This document shows positions 51,046-62,390 of a stretch of DNA of 64,000 bases, in pieces. Numbering within the stretch: the first letter of the stretch is position 1; every line of letters begins with the position of its first letter. The stretch is from positions 2,852,001-2,916,000 of the forward strand of contig NZ_RCCA01000001.1 of NCBI RefSeq assembly GCF_003663845.1, written 5' to 3'. The stretch comes from Chryseobacterium sp. 7. Lineage in GTDB: Bacteria > Bacteroidota > Bacteroidia > Flavobacteriales > Weeksellaceae. The position numbers were made by a program, and so were the translations under genes. The notes beneath the pieces are model-generated. The model was not told the DNA's origin and ran no database searches. It was given only the letters and a program-made list of their open reading frames with translations.

Positions 51046-52095
51046 TTATAGAATTAACATTGCGTCACCGTAAGAATAGAATTTATACTTTTCTTTTACG
51101 GCTTCTTCATAAGCATGCATTACGAAATCTCTTCCTGCAAATGCAGCAATCATCATCAATAATGTAGACTTCGGTGTGTGGAAGTTGGTAATCATTGAGG
51201 TAGCAACTCCGAAATCGTGAGGCGGATAAATGAATTTATTAGTCCATCCGTTGAAAGCAGAGATCTTTTTGTTTGAAGAAACAGAAGTTTCCAATGCTCT
51301 CATCGTTGTAGTACCTACTGCACAAACTCTTCTGTGAGAATCTACCGCTCTGTTGATAAGCTCTGCATTTTTCTCATCAATAATGATTTCTTCAGACTCC
51401 ATTTTGTGCTTAGAAAGATCTTCTACCTCAATTGGGTTGAATGTTCCCAATCCTACGTGAAGTGTAACTTCTGCAAAATTGATCCCTTTGATCTCTAATC
51501 TCTTCATCAAATGCTTAGAAAAATGAAGACCTGCTGTAGGGGCAGCTACTGCTCCTTCTACCTTTGCATAGATTGTCTGATATCTTTCTGCATCTTCCGG
51601 CTCTACTGCTCTTTTGATATATTTTGGAAGCGGAGTTTCTCCCAATTCTTTTAGTTTCGTTCTGAATTCGTCGTAAGAACCGTCGAATAAGAATCTTAAC
51701 GTTCTTCCTCTTGAAGTAGTGTTATCAATAACCTCAGCTACCAAAGACTCATCTTCTGTGAAGAATAATTTGTTACCAATTCTGATTTTTCTTGCCGGAT
51801 CTACCAAAACGTCCCAAACTCTTGTTTCTTTATCGAGCTCTCTTAATAAGAAAACTTCAATTTTAGCACCTGTTTTTTCTTTATTTCCGTAAAGACGTGC
51901 AGGGAAAACTTTAGTATTGTTGAAGATGAACAAATCATTTTCATCAAAATAATCCACAACATCCTTGAATAATTTGTGCTCGATAGTTTGTGTTTTTCTA
52001 TCAAGTACCATTAATCTGGCTTCGTCTCTGTGCTCTGATGGGTGTTCTGCTAATAATTCCGCAGGAAGATCAAAATTAAAATCTGATGTTTTCAT
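51046..52095 (-). CDS. queA: S-adenosylmethionine:tRNA ribosyltransferase-isomerase
   Basis: A 349-residue enzyme making epoxyqueuosine in tRNA from SAM and preQ1. Landmarks are the start [62 protein letters not shown] and [14 protein letters not shown]. All family motifs are present and length is normal. It begins the operon with the four-helix-bundle gene and rlmN, the promoter being at 52151-52182. That queA and rlmN share an operon links two translation-fidelity RNA modifications. Confidence 0.97.
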   Translation of the reverse strand: MKTSDFNFDLPAELLAEHPSEHRDEARLMVLDRKTQTIEHKLFKDVVDYFDENDLFIFNNTKVFPARLYGNKEKTGAKIEVFLLRELDKETRVWDVLVDPARKIRIGNKLFFTEDESLVAEVIDNTTSRGRTLRFLFDGSYDEFRTKLKELGETPLPKYIKRAVEPEDAERYQTIYAKVEGAVAAPTAGLHFSKHLMKRLEIKGINFAEVTLHVGLGTFNPIEVEDLSKHKMESEEIIIDEKNAELINRAVDSHRRVCAVGTTTMRALETSVSSNKKISAFNGWTNKFIYPPHDFGVATSMITNFHTPKSTLLMMIAAFAGRDFVMHAYEEAVKEKYKFYSYGDAMLIL

Positions 52096-52150
52096 TTTTT
52101 AAATTACGGTTTAAAAATTATTGAAATTACAAGGTGTAATTTTCGGAGTG

Positions 52151-52182
52151 CAAATATACGACATTGAACACCCCTTTGTCAA
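52151..52182 (-). promoter_or_regulatory. Promoter of the queA operon
   Basis: On the minus strand: TTG, 21 bp spacer, TATATTTG (52151-52158). This lies 55 bp before the queA ATG. Confidence 0.6.
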
Positions 52183-52244
52183 GTATTATTTACAATCAAA
52201 TATAAAACCGTGATTTTACGGGGATTCTCAAGGCATAAAAAGAG

Positions 52245-52252
52245 TATTTTTG
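52245..52252 (+). promoter_or_regulatory. -7 box TATTTTTG that decides the start of the next gene
   Basis: Perfect TAnnTTTG, 18 bp before the ATG at 52271. The TTG at 52250 that would lengthen the frame is part of this box. Confidence 0.55.
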
Positions 52253-52270
52253 GAAAAATTTAAATTCAAC

Positions 52271-52543
52271 ATGGAATCTGTAAGTAAAATATATTTCATT
52301 GATAATCCGTATCCTAACGGTCACGCCATTGAAACATTCAGCTGGAGCGGAAGGATTGACGAATATGGATTTATCTGGTTTGATTTTCATTTAAAAACTG
52401 AAAACTATGACACACATGATGATGAAAACAACGGGAAGAAGATGAAGACTTACCTGAAATTGTATTCCAAATTGACAGATCTTAATCCTAAAAGTAACAA
52501 AAGGGAGTATAAACTCGACCAACTAAAAGCAACAACACTATAA
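52271..52543 (+). CDS. Conserved protein of unknown function, 90 aa
   Basis: A soluble, cysteine-free protein. Starts MESVSKIYFIDNPYPNGHAI, then a repeating pattern of aromatic strands (ETFSWSGRIDEYGFIWFDF), and a Lys-rich end (KSNKREYKLDQLKATT). Start taken at ATG 52271 because a TTG start would lie in the -7 box. It precedes the AIM24 gene by 26 bp, so the two are likely co-transcribed. I recall similar short proteins in flavobacteria but no name or function. Confidence 0.7.
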   Translation: MESVSKIYFIDNPYPNGHAIETFSWSGRIDEYGFIWFDFHLKTENYDTHDDENNGKKMKTYLKLYSKLTDLNPKSNKREYKLDQLKATTL

Positions 52544-52569
52544 AAACAACAAATTAAAAAATTATAATC

Positions 52570-53262
52570 ATGAGTAAATATTCGATTGAAGCATTCATCA
52601 ACGAAACAAAAGAGAATCCGCAGCAAAGAGATTATTTTGAACTGGAAACCAAACACCTTCTGGAAATCAATCTTAATAATCAGGCAGTATGGACGAAAAG
52701 AGGAAGCATGGTAAGCTATGTGGGAAATATCAATTTTGAAAGACAGGGAATGCTTTCCGGAGGAATTGGAAATCTTTTAAAGAAAGCAATCAGTGGTGAA
52801 GGAGCCAAGCTGATGAAAGCGGAAGGTACCGGAAAGCTTTATGTAGCCGATTCCGGAAAGAAAGTCCGTATTTTATATCTGAATAATGAATCTGTGTGTG
52901 TGAACGGAAATGACGTTCTTGCCCACGAACAAAGCGTAAAAAGTGACATTACTATGCTGAAAAGTATTGCAGGAATGATGTCCGGTGGACTTTTCCAGGT
53001 GAAACTTTCAGGAACGGGGCATATTGCTATTACCACTCATGGAGACCCTCTTACTTTACTCGTAACTCCAGACACTCCTGTGTTCACAGATCCGAATGCT
53101 ACCGTTGCATGGTCCGGAAATCTAAGCCCGGAGCTAAAGACCAATGTTTCTTTTAAAAGCCTTATTGGCAGAGGAAGCGGTGAAGAGTTCCAGATGAAGT
53201 TCTCAGGACATGGATGGGTACTGATTCAGCCTTATGAAGAGGTGTACTATATGGAAAAATAA
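52570..53262 (+). CDS. AIM24-family protein
   Basis: A 230-residue protein of the AIM24/TIGR00266-type, with repeated beta structure: FELETKHLLEINLNNQAVWT, MVSYVGNINFERQGM, GKLYVADSGKKVRILYL, GGLFQVKLSGTGHIAITTHG, and end GSGEEFQMKFSGHGWVLIQP. The AIM24 family includes a mitochondrial inner-membrane protein and many bacterial proteins of unclear function. Not a signal-peptide protein; possibly associated with the membrane face. It is in a unit with the 90-residue gene before it. Confidence 0.9.
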   Translation: MSKYSIEAFINETKENPQQRDYFELETKHLLEINLNNQAVWTKRGSMVSYVGNINFERQGMLSGGIGNLLKKAISGEGAKLMKAEGTGKLYVADSGKKVRILYLNNESVCVNGNDVLAHEQSVKSDITMLKSIAGMMSGGLFQVKLSGTGHIAITTHGDPLTLLVTPDTPVFTDPNATVAWSGNLSPELKTNVSFKSLIGRGSGEEFQMKFSGHGWVLIQPYEEVYYMEK

Positions 53263-53319
53263 AACAAACCAATCTTAGAAGTGATTTAAAATATTCGTAA
53301 TAAATAAAATTTGCAGCCT

Positions 53320-54855
53320 ATGGATACTCTTATAAAGCTATTTGTCGTAATCATTTTACTACCTAATGTAATGATGGCACAGACTTCAAAGAAAAATTAC
53401 GAATATAATATAGATCTTCTTCATATGTCTAATGATGAAGTCCGGGTATCTTTTTCGCCCCCAAAGAATACTCTTAAACAGGGCAAATTTATCATTCCAA
53501 AACTGGTACCCGGATTTTATCAGGCTATGAATTTCGGACAATATGTTTCTGATTTCACAGCCACTGATAAAAATGGCAAAAAGGTATTAACTGAACGTCT
53601 GGATAAAAACAGCTGGATGGTGCATGATCTTAATCATGTAAAGAAAATATCTTATCAGGTAGCTGATGGTTGGGATTCTCTGGAAAAGGAATCCAATGAA
53701 GCAAGGTCTGCCGGAAGTATGTTTATAAAAGACAGCGTTTTTGTCATCAATTATAATTCTCTGGTAGGATATTTTGAGGAGATGAAAGATATTCCTTATC
53801 AGATTACCATTACAAAAAACAAGGATTTCTATGCTTCCTCTGCTTTAGATTACAGGCAGAAAAATAATATCACGGATATGGTTTGGGCAAAAGATTACCG
53901 GGAACTGGTAGATTCTCCTGTTATGTATTCTGTTCCTGATACCACATGGCTCAAAATAGGCCACACCAAAGTGCTCGTATCATTTTATAACAAAAAAGAA
54001 AGGAATTATTCCAAAAAAATAGCGCATGAAATAGAAAACATCCTGAAAAATCAGCAGGCTTATCTTGGCGGAACCTTACCCGTTAACAAATATGCTTTTC
54101 TGATTTATTATGAATCTTCCAATGAAAACGGATTTTTGGGTGATGGACTGGAACACTCCCACTCTACAGTGTGTCTGTACCGTTCAGGAAGTATGAAGTT
54201 TCTTCCGAACGCTCTGAACAGGGTGGCTTCCCATGAGTTTTTTCACGTTGTTACACCGCTTAATATTCATTCAGGAGAAATTCAGCATTATGATTTTCTG
54301 AATCCTGTGATGTCTAAACATTTGTGGCTGTATGAAGGAATGACAGAGTATGCTACAATTCATATGCCCATCAAACAAAAAATGATCAGTATGGAAGATT
54401 TTGAAAAAAGTCTGGAAGAAAAGATCAAAGAAATGAAAGCATTTGACAATACTTTATCCTTCACGGAAATGAGTAAAAAATCTATGGAAAGGCAGGATCA
54501 GTATATGAATTTCTACATGAAAGGAGCATTACTCGGAGTATGCCTGGATATAAGATTAAGAGAACTTTCCAATGGAAAAATGGGAACCCAGGATCTGATG
54601 CAGATGCTCATGAAAAAGTATGGAGCAGGTAAATATTTCAATGATGATGAACTTTTTGATGACATTACCAAAATGACCTTTCCGGAAATCCGTACATTTT
54701 TCAGAGATTATATTGAGGGGAGCCAACCCATTCCTTTGAAAGAATACCTGGAAAAAGCAGGTTTCAATTATGATGAAGCTACCGGAAAAGTAACAACCCT
54801 TCCGAACCCTGATGCAAAACAACTGGCTCTAAGAAAAGCATGGATTAATCAATAA
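53320..54855 (+). CDS. M61-family metallopeptidase (glycyl aminopeptidase-like)
   Basis: Exported 511-residue zinc peptidase. Start taken at ATG 53320, which gives a hydrophobic signal peptide (MDTLIKLFVVIILLPNVMMAQ). The N-terminal beta domain (about 30-190, like the M61 N-domain with PGFYQAMNFG and YVSDFTATDKNGK) is followed by the catalytic domain: zinc site His305-Glu-Phe-Phe-His309 and third ligand Glu339 in LYEGMTEYAT. The C-terminal half is helical. No PDZ domain is visible at the C-terminus, as is often present in this family, though the total length is similar to short members. Likely cleaves N-terminal glycine or other residues outside the cytoplasm. Confidence 0.9.
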   Translation: MDTLIKLFVVIILLPNVMMAQTSKKNYEYNIDLLHMSNDEVRVSFSPPKNTLKQGKFIIPKLVPGFYQAMNFGQYVSDFTATDKNGKKVLTERLDKNSWMVHDLNHVKKISYQVADGWDSLEKESNEARSAGSMFIKDSVFVINYNSLVGYFEEMKDIPYQITITKNKDFYASSALDYRQKNNITDMVWAKDYRELVDSPVMYSVPDTTWLKIGHTKVLVSFYNKKERNYSKKIAHEIENILKNQQAYLGGTLPVNKYAFLIYYESSNENGFLGDGLEHSHSTVCLYRSGSMKFLPNALNRVASHEFFHVVTPLNIHSGEIQHYDFLNPVMSKHLWLYEGMTEYATIHMPIKQKMISMEDFEKSLEEKIKEMKAFDNTLSFTEMSKKSMERQDQYMNFYMKGALLGVCLDIRLRELSNGKMGTQDLMQMLMKKYGAGKYFNDDELFDDITKMTFPEIRTFFRDYIEGSQPIPLKEYLEKAGFNYDEATGKVTTLPNPDAKQLALRKAWINQ

Positions 54856-54872
54856 TTTTTTAAGCGAAATAA

Positions 54873-54908
54873 CAAGAAAGTAAAAGTGGCTAAAGAGTAA
54901 AAGGTTAA
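54873..54908. repeat. Intergenic tract related to 48448-48485
   Basis: aagaaagtaaaagtggctaa followed by agagtaaaaggttaa. Its reverse complement contains CTTTTACTTTC as in the tract at 48471-48477 and shares the GTTAAAAGT-type run of the inverted repeat near 50641. Confidence 0.4.
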
Positions 54909-55048
54909 TCAGCTATATTTCCACACTCTAATTCCCTCACACCCTCGCACCCAAATCCAATACTCACAAACTCTACTACCCTCCAACTTAATATCTCTCA
55001 CAGCTTCGGGATTTACAAAAGTTTTAATATATTTAAGAAAAAAAATAG

Positions 55049-57340
<2,292 letters not shown>

Positions 57341-57350
<10 letters not shown>

Positions 57351-58372
57351 ATGATATCGTTTTTGAATTTATCGGTACGGACAATTATGAAATCACTCCT
57401 ATTACGGACGGATTAATCAATACGACTTATCTTTTGGAGAATAAAGATCTGGGAAAAAAATTTATCCTCCAGAAAATCAATAATCATGTATTCAGACAGC
57501 CGGAAGTGATTGTCAATAATCATTTAATGATTAATGAAATTCTCAAGGTAAATGATTATCAGTTTCAAATTATTGAGCCTATTCCTTCTCTCAATAATAG
57601 GCTTTTGACAGAAGATACAGATGGGCAGCCTTGGCGCATGCTGAGTTTCGTAGAAAACAGTATGACCTTTCTTTCTGCTCCATCTTTACAGGTGGCTTTT
57701 GAAGCGGCTAAAACATTCAGTTATTTCCTTACTACCATCAATACAGAAAAACTGCCGGCGATAGAAGATTCTCTTCCTAATTTTCTTAATTTCGAGAAAA
57801 GGGTTGCAGATTATAAAAATTCACTCAAGAATGCTGCATCTCATTTAATAGAAAATGCAAAGGCAGAAATAGAGATAACCAACCAGCTTCTGTCATTGCC
57901 AGATCAATGGATTGAAATGGAGAAAACCCATCAGATTCCCAAAAGGATTATTCATGCCGATGTAAAAATCAGTAATATTCTCTTTGATCAAAATCATCAG
58001 CCATTGGCTGTAATTGACCTGGATACGATGATGATTTCTACCATTTTGTACGATTTTGGAACGATGATTCAATCTTATACCAATACAACCCATGAAGATG
58101 ACGGAAGTGCCCAAAATAATTTCAATCCTGAAATGTATAAAGTTGTAAAAGAAGGATTTCTATTTTATCTAAAAGAAAAACTGAATCCGCTAGAAATGGA
58201 TCACCTTGATTATGCTGCACAGGTCGCCATTTATATTCAGGAACTTCGTTTTTTAACGGATTACCTGAATGGAAGCACTTACTATTCTATCACGCATCCT
58301 GAGCACAATCTGGATAGAACAAAAAACCAGCTGGAGCTGTTGAAAGGATTAAGGGAATACTTGAGAGTTTGA
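57341..58372 (+). CDS. Aminoglycoside phosphotransferase-fold sugar kinase (NahK-like)
   Basis: A 343-residue kinase with a protein-kinase-like fold. Catalytic loop HADVKISNILFD near 205 (His-x-Asp-x4-Asn) and the DFG-equivalent VIDLDT near 225; the N-lobe has FILQKINNHVFRQPE near 46. NahK-type anomeric kinases phosphorylate GlcNAc or GalNAc at C1. Context is persuasive: a GalNAc-releasing GH109 enzyme and a nucleotidyltransferase precede it, with overlaps of 11 and 10 bp. Together they fit a release, phosphorylate, activate path. The stop lies inside a repeat (gagagtttgagag), so its C-terminus may vary between strains. Confidence 0.88.
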
Positions 58373-58535
58373 GAGTCGGAGAGTTTGAGGGTTAGAAAGT
58401 TGGATTTTTAAGTGAATAGATTCCTACGGAATGACAAAGTGTGCAGATAGATAAAGCGCTCTGTTTATCATTCTGTAAGAATCTGTTTCTACTCTCAAAT
58501 CCTCAAACTCTCCTACTTTCAAAAACCTACTCTCA
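58361..58535. repeat. Inverted repeat of gagagtttgagg type between two convergent genes
   Basis: ggagagtttgagg (58378-58390) is repeated in inverse as cctcaaactctcc (58501-58513). Further gagagtttgagag and tctcaaa units lie on each side. Both convergent genes read their stop TGA from within the repeat (58370-58372 and 58533-58535). The middle contains gattcctacggaatgacaaa, which I recall as a common flavobacterial intergenic repeat. Confidence 0.7.
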
Positions 58536-59024
58536 AACCAAAAACTCCAGAATTCTCTTCCATTCTTCCAGCTTCTTCTCAAAGGAAACGGTATGAAGCG
58601 GACTTGTAGACGGCAATAAAAAAATGGGCAGTTTATAATTTTTCCCAAGCAGTTTTTGTAAGTTTTTGTAGGATTTCCCGCCGTTGCAGAAAATAGCTTT
58701 AACGTTTGGATGTTCCTCCAACAGCTCAGCAATCTGATTGGCTTCTTCATTTTTGATTTCAGAATCCAGACTTCCTTTTCTTTCGCAGGAATCAATGACA
58801 TCCCACAGAGCAATGTGATACTTCTTTATGATTTCAATTCGTTGAACGTAATCGTCGGTGAATTCTTCGTTCAGCAGTTCAAAAATAATTTTCCAGAATT
58901 TGTTTTGCGGGTGGGCATAATATTGCTGTTTTTCTAATGATTTCACTCCGGGAATTGATCCTAAAATTAAAATTTCAGATTGGGTATCAATAAGAGGTGG
59001 AAATGAAGAAATACGGTTTTGCAT
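58533..59024 (-). CDS. DNA-deoxyinosine glycosylase (uracil-DNA glycosylase superfamily)
   Basis: A 163-residue protein of the hypoxanthine-DNA glycosylase family. Motif 1 region ILGSIPGVKSLEKQQYYAHP, followed by NKFWKIIFELL, and motif 2 LLPSTSPLH. It removes deaminated purine (hypoxanthine) from DNA as part of base excision repair. Start taken at ATG 59024; the TTG at 59028-59030 is the tail of a TATATTTG box, so a leaderless transcript is likely. The last codons and stop lie in an inverted repeat shared with the convergent kinase. Confidence 0.88.
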   Translation of the reverse strand: MQNRISSFPPLIDTQSEILILGSIPGVKSLEKQQYYAHPQNKFWKIIFELLNEEFTDDYVQRIEIIKKYHIALWDVIDSCERKGSLDSEIKNEEANQIAELLEEHPNVKAIFCNGGKSYKNLQKLLGKNYKLPIFLLPSTSPLHTVSFEKKLEEWKRILEFLV

Positions 59025-59027
59025 ATT

Positions 59028-59035
59028 CAAATATA
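59028..59035 (-). promoter_or_regulatory. -7 box TATATTTG, 3 bp before the ATG
   Basis: Minus-strand TATATTTG ends 3 bp before the ATG at 59024. With the usual start 4-7 bp after the box, transcription begins at or near the A of ATG, giving a leaderless mRNA. Confidence 0.6.
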
Positions 59036-59059
59036 GAGATTTTATTACTTGCAGATTAG

Positions 59060-59095
59060 GAAGCTGGAAGAGGGAGGCTGGAAGTTAGCCAGATT
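59060..59095. repeat. Dispersed ggctggaag tract repeat, copy 2
   Basis: gaagctggaagagggaggct followed by ggaagttagcc. It matches the tract at 10474-10510. Confidence 0.6.
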
Positions 59096-59102
59096 ATTCA
59101 TT

Positions 59103-59129
59103 ATAAAAAAAACGGGCAAAAGCCCGTTT
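59103..59129 (-). terminator. Terminator of the S9 peptidase gene
   Basis: 8 bp stem aaacgggc / gcccgttt with loop aaaa, followed on the minus strand by a T-run, 27 bp after the stop. Confidence 0.85.
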
Positions 59130-59155
59130 CTATTGATCATAAATTGTTGTTTGTC

Positions 59156-61150
59156 TTATAAAGTTTCTTTCAGCCAATCGAAGAATTCTCTCTGCCATAC
59201 CAATCCGTTTTGTGGATGCAGTACCCAGTGATTTTCGTTCGGGAAGTAAACTAATTTAGATTTTAATCCTCTTAATTTTGCAGCCTGAAAAGCTTCCTGT
59301 CCTTGCTCGTAAGGAACACGGAAATCAATTCCACCCTGAACAATCATAATAGGTTTGTTCCATTTATCTACGAAGTTACTTGGGTTGAACTCTGTATACG
59401 CTTTTGGCTGTGGCTTTTCCCATGGAGAACCAAGATCCCAGTTCGCAAACCAAAGTTCTTCTGTTGTCAGATACCAGGATTTCATATCAAATAATCCGTC
59501 ATGAGCAATAAACGTTTTGAATCTGTTTTCATGAATTCCTGCCAGCATAAATACGCTGTATCCTCCATAACTAGCTCCTACAGCTGCTACTCTGTCTCCG
59601 TCTACATATGGTAAAGTTTTCGCAAAGTCTGTAGCTGCCAGATAATCTCTCATTGGCTGTCCGCCCCAGTCTCTTGAAATTTCTTCGTTCCATTTTGTTC
59701 CCCAGCCCGGCATACCTCTTCTGTTGGGAGCTACCACGATATAATCATTCGCTGTCATTAAGGCGAAGTTCCATCTTACACTGAAAAACTGAGTAAGAGC
59801 AGACTGTGGCCCTCCCTGGCAGTAAACCAAAGTCGGATATTTTTTATTAGGATCAAAGTTCGGTGGATAATGGAACCAAACTCCCATTTCTTTACCGTCT
59901 GAAGTTTTTACCATTTTAAGTTCAGATTTCCCCTGAGCTAATTTAGCATAGGTTTCTTTGTTCGCTTCAGTTACCTGCTTCATTTCTCCGTTTTTAACGT
60001 TTACAGAGAATATTTCTGTGGCATGGTTTACGTCTGTTCTTCCTACTAAAAGGGAAGTTTTATTGTCTGTAAAGATTTCGTTAACGTCAAAATCTCCTTT
60101 AGTGATCTGTTGTACTTTTGCTGATTTTGAATCCAGGGCAAAAAGCTGTTTTGTCCCTCTGAATGCTGCGGTGAAGTAGATTGTTTTTGAATCTGCTCCC
60201 CAAAGCACATCTCCTGAAACACTTTCATCCCAGCCTGAGGTAAGATTTGTGGTCTTTCCTGATTTCCAATCCAGGATTTTTACATCATTTTTGTCAGCTT
60301 CATACCCATCTCTCGCCATGCTTTGCCAGATTAAAGATTTTCCGTCCGGGCTGAACTTAGGGTTTACATCATATCCTTTGTTGGATTCTGTAAGATTTTT
60401 GGTTGTTCCTGATGCCAAATCGTAAGCAAAGATATCTGTATTGGTGCTTGTAGAATACTCTTTACCGCTTTTAGGTTTTGTAACATATAAAAGCTGCGCA
60501 GAATCCGGGCTCCAGATAAAATCTTCAGCACCTCCGAAAGGTCGCTGGGGAGAATCCCATGTTTTTCCTTCCAAAAGGTCTTTAGCTCCTTCTGCTTTAT
60601 CAGAAGTATTCACTACAAATACATGATTGTATTTTCCTTCATTGAAATAATCCCAGTGTCTGTGGTTAAGGTCCGTATAAACCTGAGCCGTAGTTTTAGG
60701 CGTATCACTGAATTTATCTTTCCCCATCACTTTTTCTACCAACACCTGCTTGCTGAAAGCAATTTTCTTCCCATCCGGAGAAATTACGATATTGTCTGCT
60801 TCACCAATGGTATAGAATTCTGTCCAGGTTTTTCCGGCATCTTTAGAAAGATAGATTTTATCTCCTTCCTGAGCATAAATTCCGTTTTTATCCCACTGAA
60901 TAAGGGCTTTTTTACCGAAATCTATTTTGGAAGACTGGTTATTAAGAACATTCAGAAAATAGTTCTCGTTTTTTGTTTTTTCTGTTTTCAGATCTACCTG
61001 TCCTACTTTATAGATAAGAGAACCCTGATCCGGTGAAACTGCCTGTACCCCAACTTTTTTCAAAGTCCAAAGAATTTCAGGCGTCATTACTTGTTGTGCA
61101 TTCATTAAAAGCGGAGCTGCCAAAGCCAGCAGACTGTACTTAAGTTTCAT
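59156..61150 (-). CDS. S9-family prolyl oligopeptidase / acylaminoacyl peptidase-like
   Basis: Exported 664-residue serine peptidase (signal peptide MKLKYSLLALAAPLLMNAQ). A beta-propeller domain (about 40-400) covers the active site, then an alpha/beta-hydrolase domain (about 400-664) with catalytic Ser527 (in GASYGGY), Asp609 (GGIDFRV) and His641 (NENHWVLHP). The order and the propeller are standard for family S9C. Acts on short peptides in the periplasm or outside. Its own -7-like box is at 61228-61235 and its terminator at 59103, so it is monocistronic. Confidence 0.95.
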   Translation of the reverse strand: MKLKYSLLALAAPLLMNAQQVMTPEILWTLKKVGVQAVSPDQGSLIYKVGQVDLKTEKTKNENYFLNVLNNQSSKIDFGKKALIQWDKNGIYAQEGDKIYLSKDAGKTWTEFYTIGEADNIVISPDGKKIAFSKQVLVEKVMGKDKFSDTPKTTAQVYTDLNHRHWDYFNEGKYNHVFVVNTSDKAEGAKDLLEGKTWDSPQRPFGGAEDFIWSPDSAQLLYVTKPKSGKEYSTSTNTDIFAYDLASGTTKNLTESNKGYDVNPKFSPDGKSLIWQSMARDGYEADKNDVKILDWKSGKTTNLTSGWDESVSGDVLWGADSKTIYFTAAFRGTKQLFALDSKSAKVQQITKGDFDVNEIFTDNKTSLLVGRTDVNHATEIFSVNVKNGEMKQVTEANKETYAKLAQGKSELKMVKTSDGKEMGVWFHYPPNFDPNKKYPTLVYCQGGPQSALTQFFSVRWNFALMTANDYIVVAPNRRGMPGWGTKWNEEISRDWGGQPMRDYLAATDFAKTLPYVDGDRVAAVGASYGGYSVFMLAGIHENRFKTFIAHDGLFDMKSWYLTTEELWFANWDLGSPWEKPQPKAYTEFNPSNFVDKWNKPIMIVQGGIDFRVPYEQGQEAFQAAKLRGLKSKLVYFPNENHWVLHPQNGLVWQREFFDWLKETL

Positions 61151-61227
61151 ATGTTGATATTCATTTTTAACGGATCTATGAAATCATAGTAATTTCACGA
61201 AATCCTTTTATTAAATTCAAAGATTGC

Positions 61228-61235
61228 CAAAGTTA
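61228..61235 (-). promoter_or_regulatory. -7 box TAACTTTG for the S9 peptidase
   Basis: TAnnTTTG on the minus strand, 77 bp before the ATG at 61150. A CTTTCG stretch lies near the expected -33 position. Confidence 0.45.
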
Positions 61236-61393
61236 ATATTTAAAATAAAAACGTACGAAAGAATTAACATTTAAGTTTAGATTTTTATTCTGTATTCTTA
61301 AAAATAAATGTATAGTTAAGAAATATAAACAAGTACAGATGCCAAAGTAACTCCTATTTATATCTGGCAAGCCGTTTCAGTTCAAATTGCTGT

Positions 61394-61423
61394 TTTGTAC
61401 AAATTGCTAATTATTTATATTTG
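61394..61423 (+). promoter_or_regulatory. Promoter TTTG-N18-TATATTTG for the esterase gene
   Basis: A TTTG at 61394-61397, 18 bp spacer, then TATATTTG at 61416-61423: the best full match to the Bacteroidota consensus in this window, 35 bp before the ATG at 61459. Confidence 0.7.
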
Positions 61424-61458
61424 AAAGTAAAAATAAACCAGAAAACTATAAAAACACT

Positions 61459-62298
61459 ATGAATAACCGAAATTTAAAACAAATCCTGATCACTTTACTC
61501 GTCATTATCACTTCAAATCCGGTGCTTGCTCAGAAAAGTGAATTTTTGGATACACAGGTAGATAGCCTGACTTTTGTTACTACCAGGAAATTTTTAAACA
61601 GCTTAAATACAGATAATTTTCAGAAAAAGGTTTTCATCAAGAATGATATACAAATTCCCTACAGAATCCTGACTCCGAAAGATAATGACAAAAATCAAAA
61701 GTTTCCATTAGTTATTACTTTTCATAATTCCACAAGAATTGGAAACGATAATGAAAGCCAGCTTGAACCTTTGGCTAAAATATGGCTGAGAGAGGAAATA
61801 TATGACAGGTACCAATGCTATGTGATAGCCCCACAATTCAGCACACGTTCTTCAGTTTATGCCAACAACACGGATAATGATCTGGTCTCAAAACCATCAA
61901 ATGATGTCTTTGCCCTATTGGATCTGATAAAAAATGTAGAAAAAGAATACCGGAATATTGATAAAAACAGAATTTATCTGGTGGGATATTCTATGGGAGC
62001 TTCTACAGCACAAAATCTTATGAGCATAGAGCCTGACAAATTTGCTGCTATTGTTTCCATTGCAGCGGTTCCGGATTTTTCAAATCTGAAACAACTGGAT
62101 CAAAAAAATATCTGGCTCATTCACGGTGAAAAAGACAATGAAAATCCTTATTCGGGAAGTACCAAATTGTTTAAAAAATTAGTTTCAAACAAAAATCTGA
62201 CTTTTACAACATATGGTAACCTTAATCATAATACGATTACCATCCCGTTTTTAACAACAGAAGATATTCCCAAATGGCTGTTTGAAAAGAGAAAATAA
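61459..62298 (+). CDS. Secreted alpha/beta-hydrolase (esterase/phospholipase-like), 279 aa
   Basis: A signal peptide ends near residue 24 (SNPVLAQ). The alpha/beta-hydrolase fold is recognised from FPLVITFHNSTRIG near 75, the nucleophile elbow GYSMGAS near 176, the aspartate region LIHGEKDNENP near 222, and a His near the end in LNHNTITIP. It belongs to the prolyl-oligopeptidase/dienelactone hydrolase group, which includes carboxylesterases and small lipases. Substrate unknown. A bidirectional terminator separates it from the next convergent gene. Confidence 0.85.
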   Translation: MNNRNLKQILITLLVIITSNPVLAQKSEFLDTQVDSLTFVTTRKFLNSLNTDNFQKKVFIKNDIQIPYRILTPKDNDKNQKFPLVITFHNSTRIGNDNESQLEPLAKIWLREEIYDRYQCYVIAPQFSTRSSVYANNTDNDLVSKPSNDVFALLDLIKNVEKEYRNIDKNRIYLVGYSMGASTAQNLMSIEPDKFAAIVSIAAVPDFSNLKQLDQKNIWLIHGEKDNENPYSGSTKLFKKLVSNKNLTFTTYGNLNHNTITIPFLTTEDIPKWLFEKRK

Positions 62299-62330
62299 AA
62301 ACAGGTAACGGCATTCAGTTTCTACCTACA

Positions 62331-62363
62331 AAAAAGGCCTGCTATTTTCAGCAGGCCTTATAA
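62331..62363. terminator. Bidirectional terminator
   Basis: 10 bp stem aaggcctgct / agcaggcctt with loop attttc and A/T-rich flanks, between convergent genes ending at 62298 and 62391. Confidence 0.8.
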
Positions 62364-62390
62364 TTTTATATTGGATTTATTTCTGATCCG

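Larger units (their letters stand above)
61151..61458. other. 308 bp intergenic region with two divergent promoters
   Basis: It separates the divergent S9 peptidase and esterase genes and holds one -7 box for each (61228-61235 on minus, 61416-61423 on plus). Nothing else is seen. Confidence 0.6.
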
